Positions 36,658-46,400 of a DNA stretch of 64,000 bases are shown one piece after another. This DNA is from Sordaria brevicollis. Taxonomy: Eukaryota; Ascomycota; Sordariomycetes; Sordariales; Sordariaceae. The position numbers and the translations under genes are program-made. The stretch lies in NCBI GenBank assembly GCA_033439795.1, contig JAUTDP010000003.1, positions 806,001 to 870,000 of the forward strand. Direction: 5' to 3'. Every line of letters starts with the position of its first letter. Within the stretch, counting starts at the first letter, position 1. The notes under the pieces are model-generated. The model saw only the letters and a program-made list of their open reading frames with translations, made no database searches and was not told the DNA's origin.

Positions 36658-36826
36658 TGTAGAATAGTAGCAATACAGGGGTATTGAGAATGAGGGTGTA
36701 GAGTGTGTATTATATAGAATCTGTTCTGTGACCAGGAAAATCCCGCACACAAAAATCAGGGTTTTGCCCAGCAATCTAGATTACATAAGAAAGGCGGTGG
36801 CAGGAAACCCACCCCTGTATCTGACA
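36658..36826 (-). repeat. Right LTR (5' LTR of the minus-strand element)
   Basis: 169 bp, TGTAGAATAG...TCTGACA on the plus strand, with canonical TG..CA ends. It is far less mutated than the left LTR; only about two differences lie in the RIP direction on this copy. Followed by the GACTG duplication. Confidence 0.93.
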
Positions 36827-36831
36827 GACTG
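36827..36831. repeat. Right target-site duplication (GACTG)
   Basis: Matches the five bases before the left LTR exactly. Confidence 0.85.
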
Positions 36832-36993
36832 ACATCACCAGAAGTCCCTGGTTGTTCAACTTTATTCCCACTTCACTTTCACCCGAATTGTGCTTCTGCT
36901 TGCCAAACACAACATCAGAGAAGTGAACATTGACCGTGTTGTCATGACATTTGAGATGTCTCAAATCAGCCCTCACCGGCTCGGATACACATC

Positions 36994-37071
36994 CGCGGAA
37001 CAATAGCCATCTTATGCTCTCTTTGATCCTCTTCCTCGATCAAAGTCTTTGTTCGACGGCTCTGTTCCGCG
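36994..37071. repeat. Nested inverted repeats upstream of the HMG-box-like gene
   Basis: Outer arms CGCGGAACA (36994-37002) and TGTTCCGCG (37063-37071) are perfect complements. Inside them CTTTGATC (37021-37028) pairs with GATCAAAG (37038-37045). The spacers of 18 and 17 nt are also partly complementary (AGCC/GGCT). The whole 78-nt unit can form a long imperfect hairpin about 250 bp before the ATG of the next gene. Confidence 0.7.
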
Positions 37072-37322
37072 AACTTGTGTTTACTTCATCCTCGCTGTCC
37101 AGATTCTGTCTGCGGAAGGAGTATCTTGTTCGCGGACCCAGAAACCAAGCGGTTTTGCCATAAATATCCGACGCGATCCTGTCAACCATGCTCATGTTTC
37201 GATCCACATCATCAGCTCAAACAAGCAACATCAGTCTTGCCATCACGACACCAGCAAAATACTGACTCACCAGAAAGCGACTCATAGCGTCCAACAGTCA
37301 CCAACACTTCAAGTTCATCAAC

Positions 37323-38564
37323 ATGACCACTATTACCGGCCTTCCAAGGACAAACTGGAGAGATGCAAGGTCAAGCTGGCATCCAGCCCTGGAGAACTTG
37401 CTCACCGTGCCCATGACCGAAAATGCGGACGTCGCCCACATCCCGCTCAGGGACTTGGAGTCCTTTGTCTCTCGGTCCGTTGAGGCTCGACAGGCGGAAG
37501 CAGCCCTAAGCAGAACAAAGTCAAAGAGACCTACCAACACTTACTTGCTTTACCAGAAGGCTTGTCTTGACCGCGTCTCGGCCTGGAGGAAAGCCCATGC
37601 GAGCGAACTTCCCAAGGGGAATGATATGCGCTGCTCAATGATCATGTCCCGCAGCTGGGCTTTGGAATCTTCATCTGTCAGGGCAAAGTACAAAGCTCTG
37701 GCCGAGATCGACCTCGAGATCCACGAAAAGGCATTTCCAGGGTGGGCGACCGTCCAAAAGCCTCTGAAGAGGCAAGTGAGAAGTAAAAAGCTCTCGGACG
37801 CCTTTCTCACCACCGAGGCCGTCAAATTACCCACCTCGAAGGATGCCCAGGTCTTTGCCGCAGCCGCTTTATCTCTCCCTCACATTCTAGACCGCCTTTT
37901 CACTCTAACCAGCCATTGCCGTGAGCTCGAGGATCTCCTTCAGTCCTGTGTGACATCCGAAGTCATGTGCGAGGCATCATGGCCTACCGACAAGGGCCTC
38001 GACTACCAGATGGCGGTTTTGCGGTACAACGACTTCCTCGCCTCGGTACACGATAAGCTCGAAGAGCACGTTGCTGACAAGAAGCTTCTCGAACCCTATG
38101 TTACAAAGGTTTATGATCTTCAATTTACCTTTGACGACGCATCTGGTATGTACAAGTGCTCTCTTTACGAGTGGCCCGCTCTCGACATTGACAGCCCCTC
38201 TAACCCCCTGACTGTTACTGATCAGCAGCCTCTCTCGGTTGGCGTCGAGAATAGCGTTTCTGCTGACATCGACTCAGCCTCCTATATGGATATCGATCCC
38301 CAGTTGGATGGCATGTTCAGTGTCGCGAACGGCGATTCTACTAACGTCGACTCAGCCTCTTTCATGGACGTCGATCCTCAATTGGATGGCATGTTCGACA
38401 ATATCGATCCTCGACTGGAGAACATGTTCAAGGACATGGACGCAGTCCCCTCCATGTCTGCTGAGGACGTCGAGAAAGCTTTCCAAGAGTCTTGTGCCAA
38501 TGGTGCGAGTACCGCCGAGACTGAGATCGTTGTCGACGAAGCCGTTGCTGCCCAGGAGGACTAG
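37323..38564 (+). CDS. HMG-box-like DNA-binding protein with acidic C-terminal repeats
   Basis: Single exon, 413 aa to the TAG at 38562. Residues about 69-141 look like an HMG box: KRPTNTYLLYQK, the tryptophan of SRSWALESSSVRAKYKALAE, and the closing H-E-K-x-F-P-G-W. The central part is helical (ILDRLFTLTSHCRELEDLL). The C-terminus holds repeats of the type SAS(Y/F)MD(I/V)DPQLDGMF, two good copies plus a shorter third, acidic as in activation domains. HMG-box proteins bind the DNA minor groove; this one does not look like the mating-type a-1 protein. The same frame continues, open and acidic, for 51 codons past the TAG to TGA at 38718, so the stop may be recent or read through. Confidence 0.75.
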   Translation: MTTITGLPRTNWRDARSSWHPALENLLTVPMTENADVAHIPLRDLESFVSRSVEARQAEAALSRTKSKRPTNTYLLYQKACLDRVSAWRKAHASELPKGNDMRCSMIMSRSWALESSSVRAKYKALAEIDLEIHEKAFPGWATVQKPLKRQVRSKKLSDAFLTTEAVKLPTSKDAQVFAAAALSLPHILDRLFTLTSHCRELEDLLQSCVTSEVMCEASWPTDKGLDYQMAVLRYNDFLASVHDKLEEHVADKKLLEPYVTKVYDLQFTFDDASGMYKCSLYEWPALDIDSPSNPLTVTDQQPLSVGVENSVSADIDSASYMDIDPQLDGMFSVANGDSTNVDSASFMDVDPQLDGMFDNIDPRLENMFKDMDAVPSMSAEDVEKAFQESCANGASTAETEIVVDEAVAAQED

Positions 38565-38720
38565 TTGTCCCTGCCTGACTTCAACAGTACTGAGGGTCTC
38601 AACGAAGTCGATCTCCACTTGGATCAAGCCCTTTCAGATCTTGCTGGGCAAGACGGCATGGCTGTGATAGACATGGTCGATTTGGATGCGATCATGAATG
38701 AGACTGAAGCCGCTCTTTGA
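38565..38720 (+). other. In-frame coding-like extension beyond the TAG stop
   Basis: 51 sense codons follow the TAG in the same frame and end in TGA. They are acidic and Leu/Asp-rich (VDLHLDQALSDL, VDLDAIMNETEAAL), like the upstream C-terminus. Conversion of CAG to TAG is the expected RIP change, and a RIP-mutated element ends about 1.7 kb upstream. Confidence 0.55.
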
Positions 38721-39411
38721 AGGTCGAATAACGGGGACATTGTTGGATTCTCGGTTTGTACACTCTCTCTTTGTTTCCTTTTTCGCTTACACTCGCTTTG
38801 TTTGTTCGCTTCTTTGTCTGGCTGGTTTTCTCCTAGGTTAGTGATCCTTTATCTTCGTAGCAGTGCTACAAGATATCAATAGACTTACATCTTTACTTGC
38901 CAAACTTTCAGACTCATCTCCGTGAAGTGAATTGCCTTTCGTTAAGTGATTCTAAACCTTTCTCCAGCCCAATGCCCTTTGTCTTCGAGGGACGAGTGTT
39001 CCTCCCCACAATATATACGATATGTGCATCAACTATGAAAGACCTCACTCTTATCGATAATCGCAAGCTCACGAAATGCTGCGTATTTTTAGCCCCCTCT
39101 GATCTCAATTAGTATATTTCAACCATCACGGCGTGGACCGCATCACCGCATCAGGCCGACGAGTAATACGTCCCAGCGACCACTGTTAACTCGCCAGCAT
39201 CTACTGAGACCGTATTTTGGAGGCATTAACATACTATTGTGTTTATTGCTACTACAAGTCAAATCACAGAGACGGGTGTTGGAATCAGCCGAGAAGCTAT
39301 ACCAGTCATCGACGGCACTTCTAGTAGAGATGGCGGCGTAACATGAGATCAGGTAACTCCACCTTCTGACTGGACATATAGGCTCCACATTTACGGAACT
39401 TAAATAACGAA
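38721..39411. other. Intergenic, no gene seen
   Basis: About 690 bp between the HMG-box-like gene and tRNA-Thr; T-rich 3'-UTR-like sequence at 38750-38840. No further feature. Confidence 0.45.
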
Positions 39412-39483
39412 GCCCGCATGGCTCAGTGGTAGAGCGCATCACTAGTAATGATGAGGTCGTCAGTTCGATTCTGGCTGTGGGCA
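39412..39483 (+). tRNA. tRNA-Thr (AGU)
   Basis: 72 nt, no intron. The acceptor stem GCCCGCA pairs with TGTGGGC (one G-T pair), followed by discriminator A. D-arm GCTC/GAGC, anticodon arm CATCA-CTAGTAA-TGATG with anticodon AGT, and T-arm GTCAG-TTCGATT-CTGGC. A T-rich stretch beginning a few bases later (with a T7 run about 20 nt downstream) fits a polymerase III terminator. Confidence 0.96.
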
Positions 39484-40810
39484 TCTACTTTTGCTTTTTG
39501 CACCTTTTTTTCATCTCTATAACATTTTTATCTTTTGCTTTGCTTGTTTCTTCCCCTTTTCCTTCTTTCTTTGTTCCTTCGGGGTTGCACTTTGTTGTTC
39601 TCTCCCTCTCCCCCTTGCTTTCCTCCACTCCCCCTTGTTTTTGTTTTGTTTTCGAATCGATCTTGTCCGAAGAATATCCCGGGGTTTGGGGAAAGAAGTG
39701 ATATGGATTGATACTAAGTTGTTTGTTCCTACTCGGATTCTCCTTGTCCTTTTTTTCTCATCATACTTAATTGAACGGGGAGCTCTTTGGCATTGTCTAC
39801 GTAGAGACTACCTAATTAAATTTGGCTATATGATGGAGATAGATTGTATGCGTCCTCTACGTATTGCTCGGGGAGTCCTAAAAGCACCCTTGGTCGAGTC
39901 CAAAGCACATAGAATCCATCCTTTTGTTCCATTTCTCATCTACCAACCGAAAAAGGGATGCATCAGGCTCAGCCCTACCTACCTACACTTATCTATCCCC
40001 ATGCGCATGAGCCGACAGAGACATCGGAGGTTCAGCTTAGCCCACAAGTCATCTTGACACTTCTAGTCGGCACTACGTAGCGTAGTTATTTATCTCTAGC
40101 TTAATATGTCTATCTATGTTCAAGTTAAATCTGTTGATTCGGTGATATCACTTCGTTTACCACGGGCCAGTGCCTGGACGGTGACGGGTGAACATTTGAT
40201 ATTCCCAAGTGTTGCTCACTCGTAAAAGGAGATGTCAGGATGAAGTGATGGCGAACAGATGAACAAACAAGCTTCTGCCTGACTGAACTTTAGAAGATGT
40301 GTGCTAGTACTTAACTTGATTGCTGTCAGTTCCATGCTCCGGCACGATGCGGGAGGGTGTCCCCGAACAAACACCGAACAATCGAGCCGTGTTTGTGATA
40401 GTGTACGTAGTGAGTTCGATCCGCAGCAATAGTTCGAATATGAAGAGAAATGCGTTGGCCAGGAACACGAATATATAGGTAAGGTAGGTAGAGGTAACTA
40501 AGTAACAACAAAATACGGCAGTCCCTGTCTTCCAGTCACTCATAATAAGGGACTTGAGAGAACATGGGACATGCTCAAGTTGGGTATGACTATGGGGGGT
40601 ATGAGTCGCGTCTATCGCTCCATGCACGCACTTTCTCCATCCGCTCGCTGGCTGGCTCCCATGTACACAAAAAAGAGTTTGTTTGAAACCATATCCAATA
40701 ACACACAAAAACCAAAAAAAGGGGGTACTACCAAAAACACCTTCAATCCAATTCACTCCGTTCACTCCAAACATGATCTTCCTCGAGATTCAATGTGCTC
40801 AAGCATCACT
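39484..40810. other. Intergenic, no gene seen
   Basis: 1.3 kb between tRNA-Thr and the 3' end of the minus-strand DUF1479 gene. T-rich at 39490-39660. A hydrophobic minus-strand frame near 40304-40774 has no start context or domain and is not called. Confidence 0.4.
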
Positions 40811-43405
40811 TTATTTCCTCTCCTTCCCTTTTCCCTTTTCCTCACCTTGCCCGCTAGGTGTCCTCTCCATATCCACATCCTGCTTCTGCTGCTGCTGCTG
40901 CTGCTGCTCCTCCTTCACCTGCACCGGCACCGTGACCTCCTTACTCAAAGGTTTCGACTTGGCAGACGATGGAGACGACGGGCTCTTCTCTTTCCTCTTC
41001 CCCTTGTTGTCCGTCTCATCCTTCACATCCGACGACCTCTTCCTCTTGGTCGCCGTTGAGCTTCGCCTGGTGCCCATGTAAAAATCATAACGATCCGGGA
41101 ACAAAATGATGTTCGCCATCCTGGCGACTTCAGCCTCGGCTCGGCTGACGGGTGTATTCGGTCCGGCCATGCCTGCGTCTGCTGCTGAGCTGCCGCTGGC
41201 CTTATCCTTGGTGGTGGAAGTGACATTGGTGCCCTCCATCTCAACATCCTCGTCCGCTTCCGCTTCGCCGTCATTGCTCGAATTGCTCGTCGGTGTGGGA
41301 GCGATATCAAACGGCGCCAGACCCATGGCCTGCAGACCAGCGGGCCCGCCGACCTCGGCAATCTCCGTCTCGCCTGGCCTTCCAGAGTGCGACGCCTCGC
41401 TGCCTAGACCGCTTCCCGTAGAATCGAAGTCAGGACCGGGGTGTCCGCGCTGGAAGGTCTTGCGCTGGCGAGCCAAGTACAGAGCGTTTGTCTGCGTGAG
41501 AGGGGCGGCGGGGACGTAGACGAGGATGGACACGGGTTTTGAGGCGGGTGTCTCTTCGTCGTCGTCTGCCGAGGGAGGAGGTGGTGTGGGTGCGCGGCTC
41601 GCCATGATGTTGGGGTTGGAGGTGATGTGGTATGCCAGGTCGGGGTGCCAGACAATGTAGTCGCCTGTTTGCAGGGTGGGCAAAGTGGTGAGGGTGCGGC
41701 GGAGGTGAAGATGGGGATGCCAGAGCTCGGTAAGACGTTGGGCGTGACCTGGGACGGCACCGTGGATGATGGTGCTCTGTTCAGCGTCGAGGGCCCAGTT
41801 GGAGGGATCCAAGAAGGCATCCCACTCGGGACCTTCGCGACGCTCGGGAGGTGGGCTCTTGGGCGAGAAGAAGGGACGGAGAAGGAAGTAGGCAGTTGCT
41901 AGCTTGGGGCTGGGAAGCAGCCGTACCATGCCAGGGTCGATGGTGCTGAGAGCAACGATGCCCTGGTACATACGGAAGATGCTGCAGGCACCGTAGCCGT
42001 TGTAGAGATCCGGGGTGGCAGTCACGCGGTAGGTGGGATCCCACGGGTCATACTTCTCCCATTCTCCCTTGAAGACGGCATCATAGGTGCCTCCACGACC
42101 ATAACCGTCCGACTCCCACCGCTCAAGACTGCCGTTGTCGACCTGGGCGATGACAGTGGAAGATGCAAAGTCGCCAAGGAGCTCCATGGCAGCCTTCTGA
42201 GCCTCTGCGGCGGCAGGGTCCTCGCTGGCCTTCTTCTCGGCGGCATCGGGGCCCACTCCGCCGATGTTGGCTCCGTGAATGCGAAGACGATCGGCGTAGG
42301 CAATGGGGAAGCGGGTAGCCATACGATCATCGGCATCATTGTCCCAAAGCGACATGGCAAAGCGCTGTGCTTGCAGCACCTTGGGATGAGCGCGAGTGCG
42401 CACTTGGGCCGGCGTCCAGAAGAAGTCGAAACATGTCGGATCTTGAGGAATGGGATCTTTGAAGTCGTGCTTGGTTTCGAGGTACTTGACGGTTTCGTCT
42501 ATGGCTTTTTGCGCATCGGCGTGGGGCACGACACCGCGGATGACGCCAAGACCGTAGCGCTTGAGGTCGCGGGCGAAGTCTGACTTTTTGGAGGGGTTGG
42601 AGATATCGGTGAAGTCAATGCTGGGAGTGATTGAGGTACCGCGCGACGCAATATTCTCGACCTCATCGCGCAGTGCGGTGATCAGACGGGCCCACGAAGC
42701 CTCGAGCTCCTTTTCGTGGCCGGCGACGAGACTGCGCTTGATCTGGGCAAAGCGGCTGGGAAGGGGGACGGGCTCGGTGCCGTAAAAGGAGAGCACGGGC
42801 GGCTCCATGTCGTCGCCGGCAGGGGAGTTGGTGCTGGCGTTGTGTTCTTGAGTGGCCTGGGTGACAGGAGAACCGCTGCTTCGGGGGCGGCCAATGTTAT
42901 TGTTGCTGAGGGAGGCGGCATTCTTAAGGTTCGCCAGGGTGGCAGTCAGGGAGCGGTGCTTGAGCTTTGAGATCCTGCGGGGTCGTTGGAGATGGCTGTG
43001 TACCGCTGAGGAGGTCCCTGTTAATGGTCCTTGTAGCGCGGCGCTGAGGCTTCCGTTTCCGTTTCCATTTCCACTTCCACTTGCAACCGACGAGGACAGG
43101 ATAAACTCGGGCTCGCGCTGCTGAGACTGTGACTGGCCGAAGCCCAAGTTGTGGTGGGTGCATAGTGTGCGCCGCTGACCTCCAGGGCATTGGTCGCACC
43201 GCCGGCGTGGCTCTTGGTATCCATTCACAGCAAGTCCAGACACAACCCCTGTTGTCCCCTTGTCCATAGTACCACCACCCGGACTAAGCATGGCCGCTGC
43301 CGGGAAATTCGACTCTCGTGATGATCTCGTTATCCTTGTGGTAGCCGGCGTCGAAGGTGTAGTTGACACCAGCACGGCACCACCACCAGTTGCTGAAGTT
43401 GTCAT
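40811..43405 (-). CDS. DUF1479-type oxygenase-like protein with long N-terminal extension
   Basis: Single exon, 864 aa. Residues from about 225 to 680 match the DUF1479 family, considered related to iron/2-oxoglutarate oxygenases: FARDLKRYGLGVIRGVVP, FDFFWTPAQVRTRAHP, a G-A-C-S-I-F-R-M-Y-Q-G core, LATAYFLLRPFFSP, and DYIVWHPDLAYHI, with the His-Pro-Asp likely in the active-site region. The N-terminal ~220 residues (Thr/Ser/Gly-rich, with a C-x2-C...C-x2-H cluster in RRCDQCPGGQRRTLCTHH) and the C-terminal tail (acidic, polyGln from a CTG run near 40886-40908, basic KRKRSS) are unusual, because family members are often only 400-500 aa. The basic patches suggest a nuclear location; substrate unknown. 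Confidence 0.8.
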   Translation of the reverse strand: MTTSATGGGAVLVSTTPSTPATTRITRSSRESNFPAAAMLSPGGGTMDKGTTGVVSGLAVNGYQEPRRRCDQCPGGQRRTLCTHHNLGFGQSQSQQREPEFILSSSVASGSGNGNGNGSLSAALQGPLTGTSSAVHSHLQRPRRISKLKHRSLTATLANLKNAASLSNNNIGRPRSSGSPVTQATQEHNASTNSPAGDDMEPPVLSFYGTEPVPLPSRFAQIKRSLVAGHEKELEASWARLITALRDEVENIASRGTSITPSIDFTDISNPSKKSDFARDLKRYGLGVIRGVVPHADAQKAIDETVKYLETKHDFKDPIPQDPTCFDFFWTPAQVRTRAHPKVLQAQRFAMSLWDNDADDRMATRFPIAYADRLRIHGANIGGVGPDAAEKKASEDPAAAEAQKAAMELLGDFASSTVIAQVDNGSLERWESDGYGRGGTYDAVFKGEWEKYDPWDPTYRVTATPDLYNGYGACSIFRMYQGIVALSTIDPGMVRLLPSPKLATAYFLLRPFFSPKSPPPERREGPEWDAFLDPSNWALDAEQSTIIHGAVPGHAQRLTELWHPHLHLRRTLTTLPTLQTGDYIVWHPDLAYHITSNPNIMASRAPTPPPPSADDDEETPASKPVSILVYVPAAPLTQTNALYLARQRKTFQRGHPGPDFDSTGSGLGSEASHSGRPGETEIAEVGGPAGLQAMGLAPFDIAPTPTSNSSNDGEAEADEDVEMEGTNVTSTTKDKASGSSAADAGMAGPNTPVSRAEAEVARMANIILFPDRYDFYMGTRRSSTATKRKRSSDVKDETDNKGKRKEKSPSSPSSAKSKPLSKEVTVPVQVKEEQQQQQQQKQDVDMERTPSGQGEEKGKGKERK
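40886..40908. repeat. CTG/CAG trinucleotide repeat (polyGln)
   Basis: About seven tandem CTG units on the plus strand encode Gln on the minus strand near the C-terminus of the DUF1479-type protein. Confidence 0.85.
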
Positions 43406-46400
43406 GTTGAAGGTTTTGTTGTTTATCCGTGTTGCTACCTGGTCATCGAAGTTTCTCTTTGCTGCTTTGCTTGGAGCTCTTGGTGATGTCGATGTAGTCG
43501 TTCCCGTCTTGAGGCAGATGTTTTTGGTATAGTGAGGGTTGGTTTTGGGAAGAGACTTGTTTTTCTTGATGCTGTCGAGATATTGTGTGCTTGTATAGCA
43601 TCGAGTATGGTGTGTGTAAGCGTATGGGTATATGAGTGTGAGTGTACTTAAGAAGAGAGTGGTGCGTGGGAGAGGCGGGCTTCTTGTCTTGTTTCGGTTT
43701 CCTTTGTCGGAGACTTGCTCTCACACACACACACAACGTTGCGTGGTCCCAGTGGTGTGGATAAAAGCTTCGGGCTCCAGTCGTTCCCCAGAGTCTCCAG
43801 TTTCTCCAGGCCCCAAGACTCCAAAAATCCAGGCACTCCAGGTCTCCAAATAGGGCAACGGGGGTACCCCAGGGGGGCGCGGCCAGCTAAAAAGCTAGGG
43901 TAGACTAGATGGGAGAACCTCGGCCGAATGGGGTATTGAATCCACTATCCACCTCAGTTGCTGGCTGACAAGGGACTTTGATCCGTAAACTCTCTCAACA
44001 AGCTTAATCCACCTCTTTTCTCTTCTTGAGTTCCAACCAACCTGTTCGTTCCGAGTGCCGAAGGAAAATGTTGACAAAGGGGTAAAACGAGGGCGATCCA
44101 GCTGACTCTTGTGACTTGGGAGGGAGGGGGACAAGGCCTGGTTGGGGTGCTATGTACTGTTTTATATGGGATACGATAGATTGGCAAGTGTGTGGGATAT
44201 GGTGGCACATGGATAAGAGAACGTGGTGGGAGTAAAGGGAAACGTGGGCCGGGATGGCGCTGGGTTCTGGATGGATCCAATCCGGGAGCTGGGGACGATG
44301 ATCCCGTACGGACTTTGAGACGGGTTTGTATGGGATGTCTGCAGTGTGTAGGGAGTTGCCGGATAGGCGAGCGGTAGCAATATAAGGGGCAGATGGCAGA
44401 TGTCGCTTTTTAGGCAAATATTGATTCCCGAAGTCTCGCCAAACGGGCCAAACAACAGCGGCACCGAGCGAGCAAGCACCATCCCGCCCGTCCATACTGA
44501 CTGTCTCTTCCTCTTGCACCATACAGTAGAAGCTATTCTCAAGCGAAGCAGCAGAAAGCCTAGACGTCAAACAAAGATTGCGGCCACCACTCGGCGCATG
44601 TCTCTCCGCGTTAGTCTCGTTGCAAAGGTTACCATTTCTCAGGCTTGGTGCATCATGATCCGGTTGGCCGGGGCCCACGCTTGCCTTATCTCGGGAGTTA
44701 ATGTTTCTCTCTTTTCTGTAAAGAGCCAACGGCCTCGTTGTCGCTCGCGTGGATACCTACCTGTATGCAATGTTGCAACAGGCACAAGGCGGAAGGCAGT
44801 CCAAAGCACAAGTGGAAAGTGGAATCCAGCTCAATGGTCAACCGAAAACGGTTATTTTCAGACGGGCTCTTGGGGTCAAGGGGGCATTTCCAGTTTGGCC
44901 GAGATAAAGCTATCAGAGCTCCATTTTCGTTTGCCCTTGCCAAACCCGGGACGAGACCCCGTCTCAGCAAGCATCAGCCAGTATCAGCCAGCATCAGCCA
45001 GCATCAGCCAGCATCAGACAAGCATCGGCAAGCATCGTGAGGTTCATGCAAAAGAAATGGAAGAAGCCCGCCTTTTCCTATCGGCCAGATTTGGGAGGCG
45101 AAATTTCGGTATTGCGGTTGGACGGGGCCGTCTGTAGTGTAAGTGTGTAATACCACTGGACTGGTATGGAAGGTAAGGAGAAGGGATCAAACCTCAACAA
45201 GTAAAATTCGATTCGTTCGCCCAGGTCAACGGAACACAAGATCTTCAGCCCAGACACTGCACTGGACATGGACTCACCGCACGGTTGTACTCCGGCTCAA
45301 GACGGGAGGCAGGTAGGCACGGTACCTGCTGTAGGTACCTTACCTCTAGAGGTAGCAGAGATTTCTGCCGTTGAGAGCCTCGCCCAAAGTTGGCAGTTGT
45401 CGTTGGTTCGTCGTCGCCAATCCGCCAATCCGCCAATTGGAAGTAGCGCGGGGCAGAGTTTGACAAGTCCAGCTCTTGTCTTTTCGGGCCAGCCAAGCGC
45501 CGCCTACCTCTAGCAAGGGAGAGCAAGAGGGGAGGCTGCGAACGAGGGGTTGTGACTTCCACTTTGCACTTTGACAGGCCGGGCACGATGGGATGGAACA
45601 AAAGTTTTTGGAGATTGGGGGTTGCTGCCCGGGGTTGGAGGGGGACAAGGGGACGAGTGTGGGGTTCAGCTTCCTTCCCGGGGTAATTCGTGCTCGGCGG
45701 GCTTCGCGGGCTTCGCGGGCCACCTGAGTTCCGAAGTTTTGCCAATTGGCTGCTCAGAGTGGATTTTGTCGGAATCACGGCTCCGCATCGCCTGAAGAGA
45801 GTGGCACTGCCGCACGCCGGGCCGCTGTTCCAAGTCTCGGACGGATCCGAAGTGAGAGATCGAGTGGCGACTCCACAATAACTTGCAATCCACAACACGC
45901 CATTGGCCGCTCTTCGGCCCTGCTGCCCCTGCAAGCCACGCCCAAGATTTCCTTTGCACCAAACAGCCAGGTACGTACCTGCAGCCATGCACCCCTTCTT
46001 TGATCTTTCCTCCGCCAGGATTCGATTTGGCTTCGAACTGGAAACCGCAACGTCCTTCCATCTGAGTGAGCCTTCCTTCAAACTGAACTTCAAACCGGCA
46101 ATCGTGGCCCACAATTTCAATTACAATTCATTCTCACCACTGGCACTGAGGAATGGAAAGCACATCCGTCAAGAATAAAGAAGCGTCTGGACATATCCTT
46201 CCATGCTGATCAAACTTAATTTCTTTTCACTCTTCCCGGAACCAGCTCCGTCATCGCGGGCCATGCCATCAATCTCTCTCCAACCGACTTCCGAATCTGA
46301 CGGCCCATGAGCCTCCTATCCTCTCCTTACCATGCCCGGCAGACAAAAGATGTGGCAGGCAAGTATTGTGTCGGCTGTTCTACCTGTGTTTCCGCTTCAC

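Larger units (their letters stand above)
31404..36826 (-). mobile_element. RIP-degraded Ty1/Copia LTR retrotransposon
   Basis: A complete 5.42-kb element bounded by 169-bp LTRs and a GACTG duplication. It reads on the minus strand. Just inside the left LTR is a G7 run (minus strand) fitting a polypurine tract. Around 33055-33081 the minus strand encodes FFYIDNIIF, a mutated form of the reverse-transcriptase YVDD motif; downstream (about 32160-32400) come KYIDI, LREG and ADRLTK, the C-terminal Copia RNase H pattern. RT followed by RNase H at the 3' end is Copia order. Stops are TAA/TAG where Gln codons are expected. CpA and TpG are almost absent, AT content is very high, and no long frame survives: RIP has killed it. 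The right-hand end (36280-36640) is less mutated. Confidence 0.93.

Noticed and set aside
37323..38564. Mating-type HMG gene (mat a-1)
   Set aside because: The HMG-like box differs from the mat a-1 type in length and key residues, and no other idiomorph gene is nearby.
44004..46120. Overlapping frames of 241-291 codons on both strands
   Set aside because: They overlap each other on opposite strands, lack domains, are rich in Arg/Ser/Pro/Cys, and have no supporting splice pattern. Possibly chance in GC-rich DNA.
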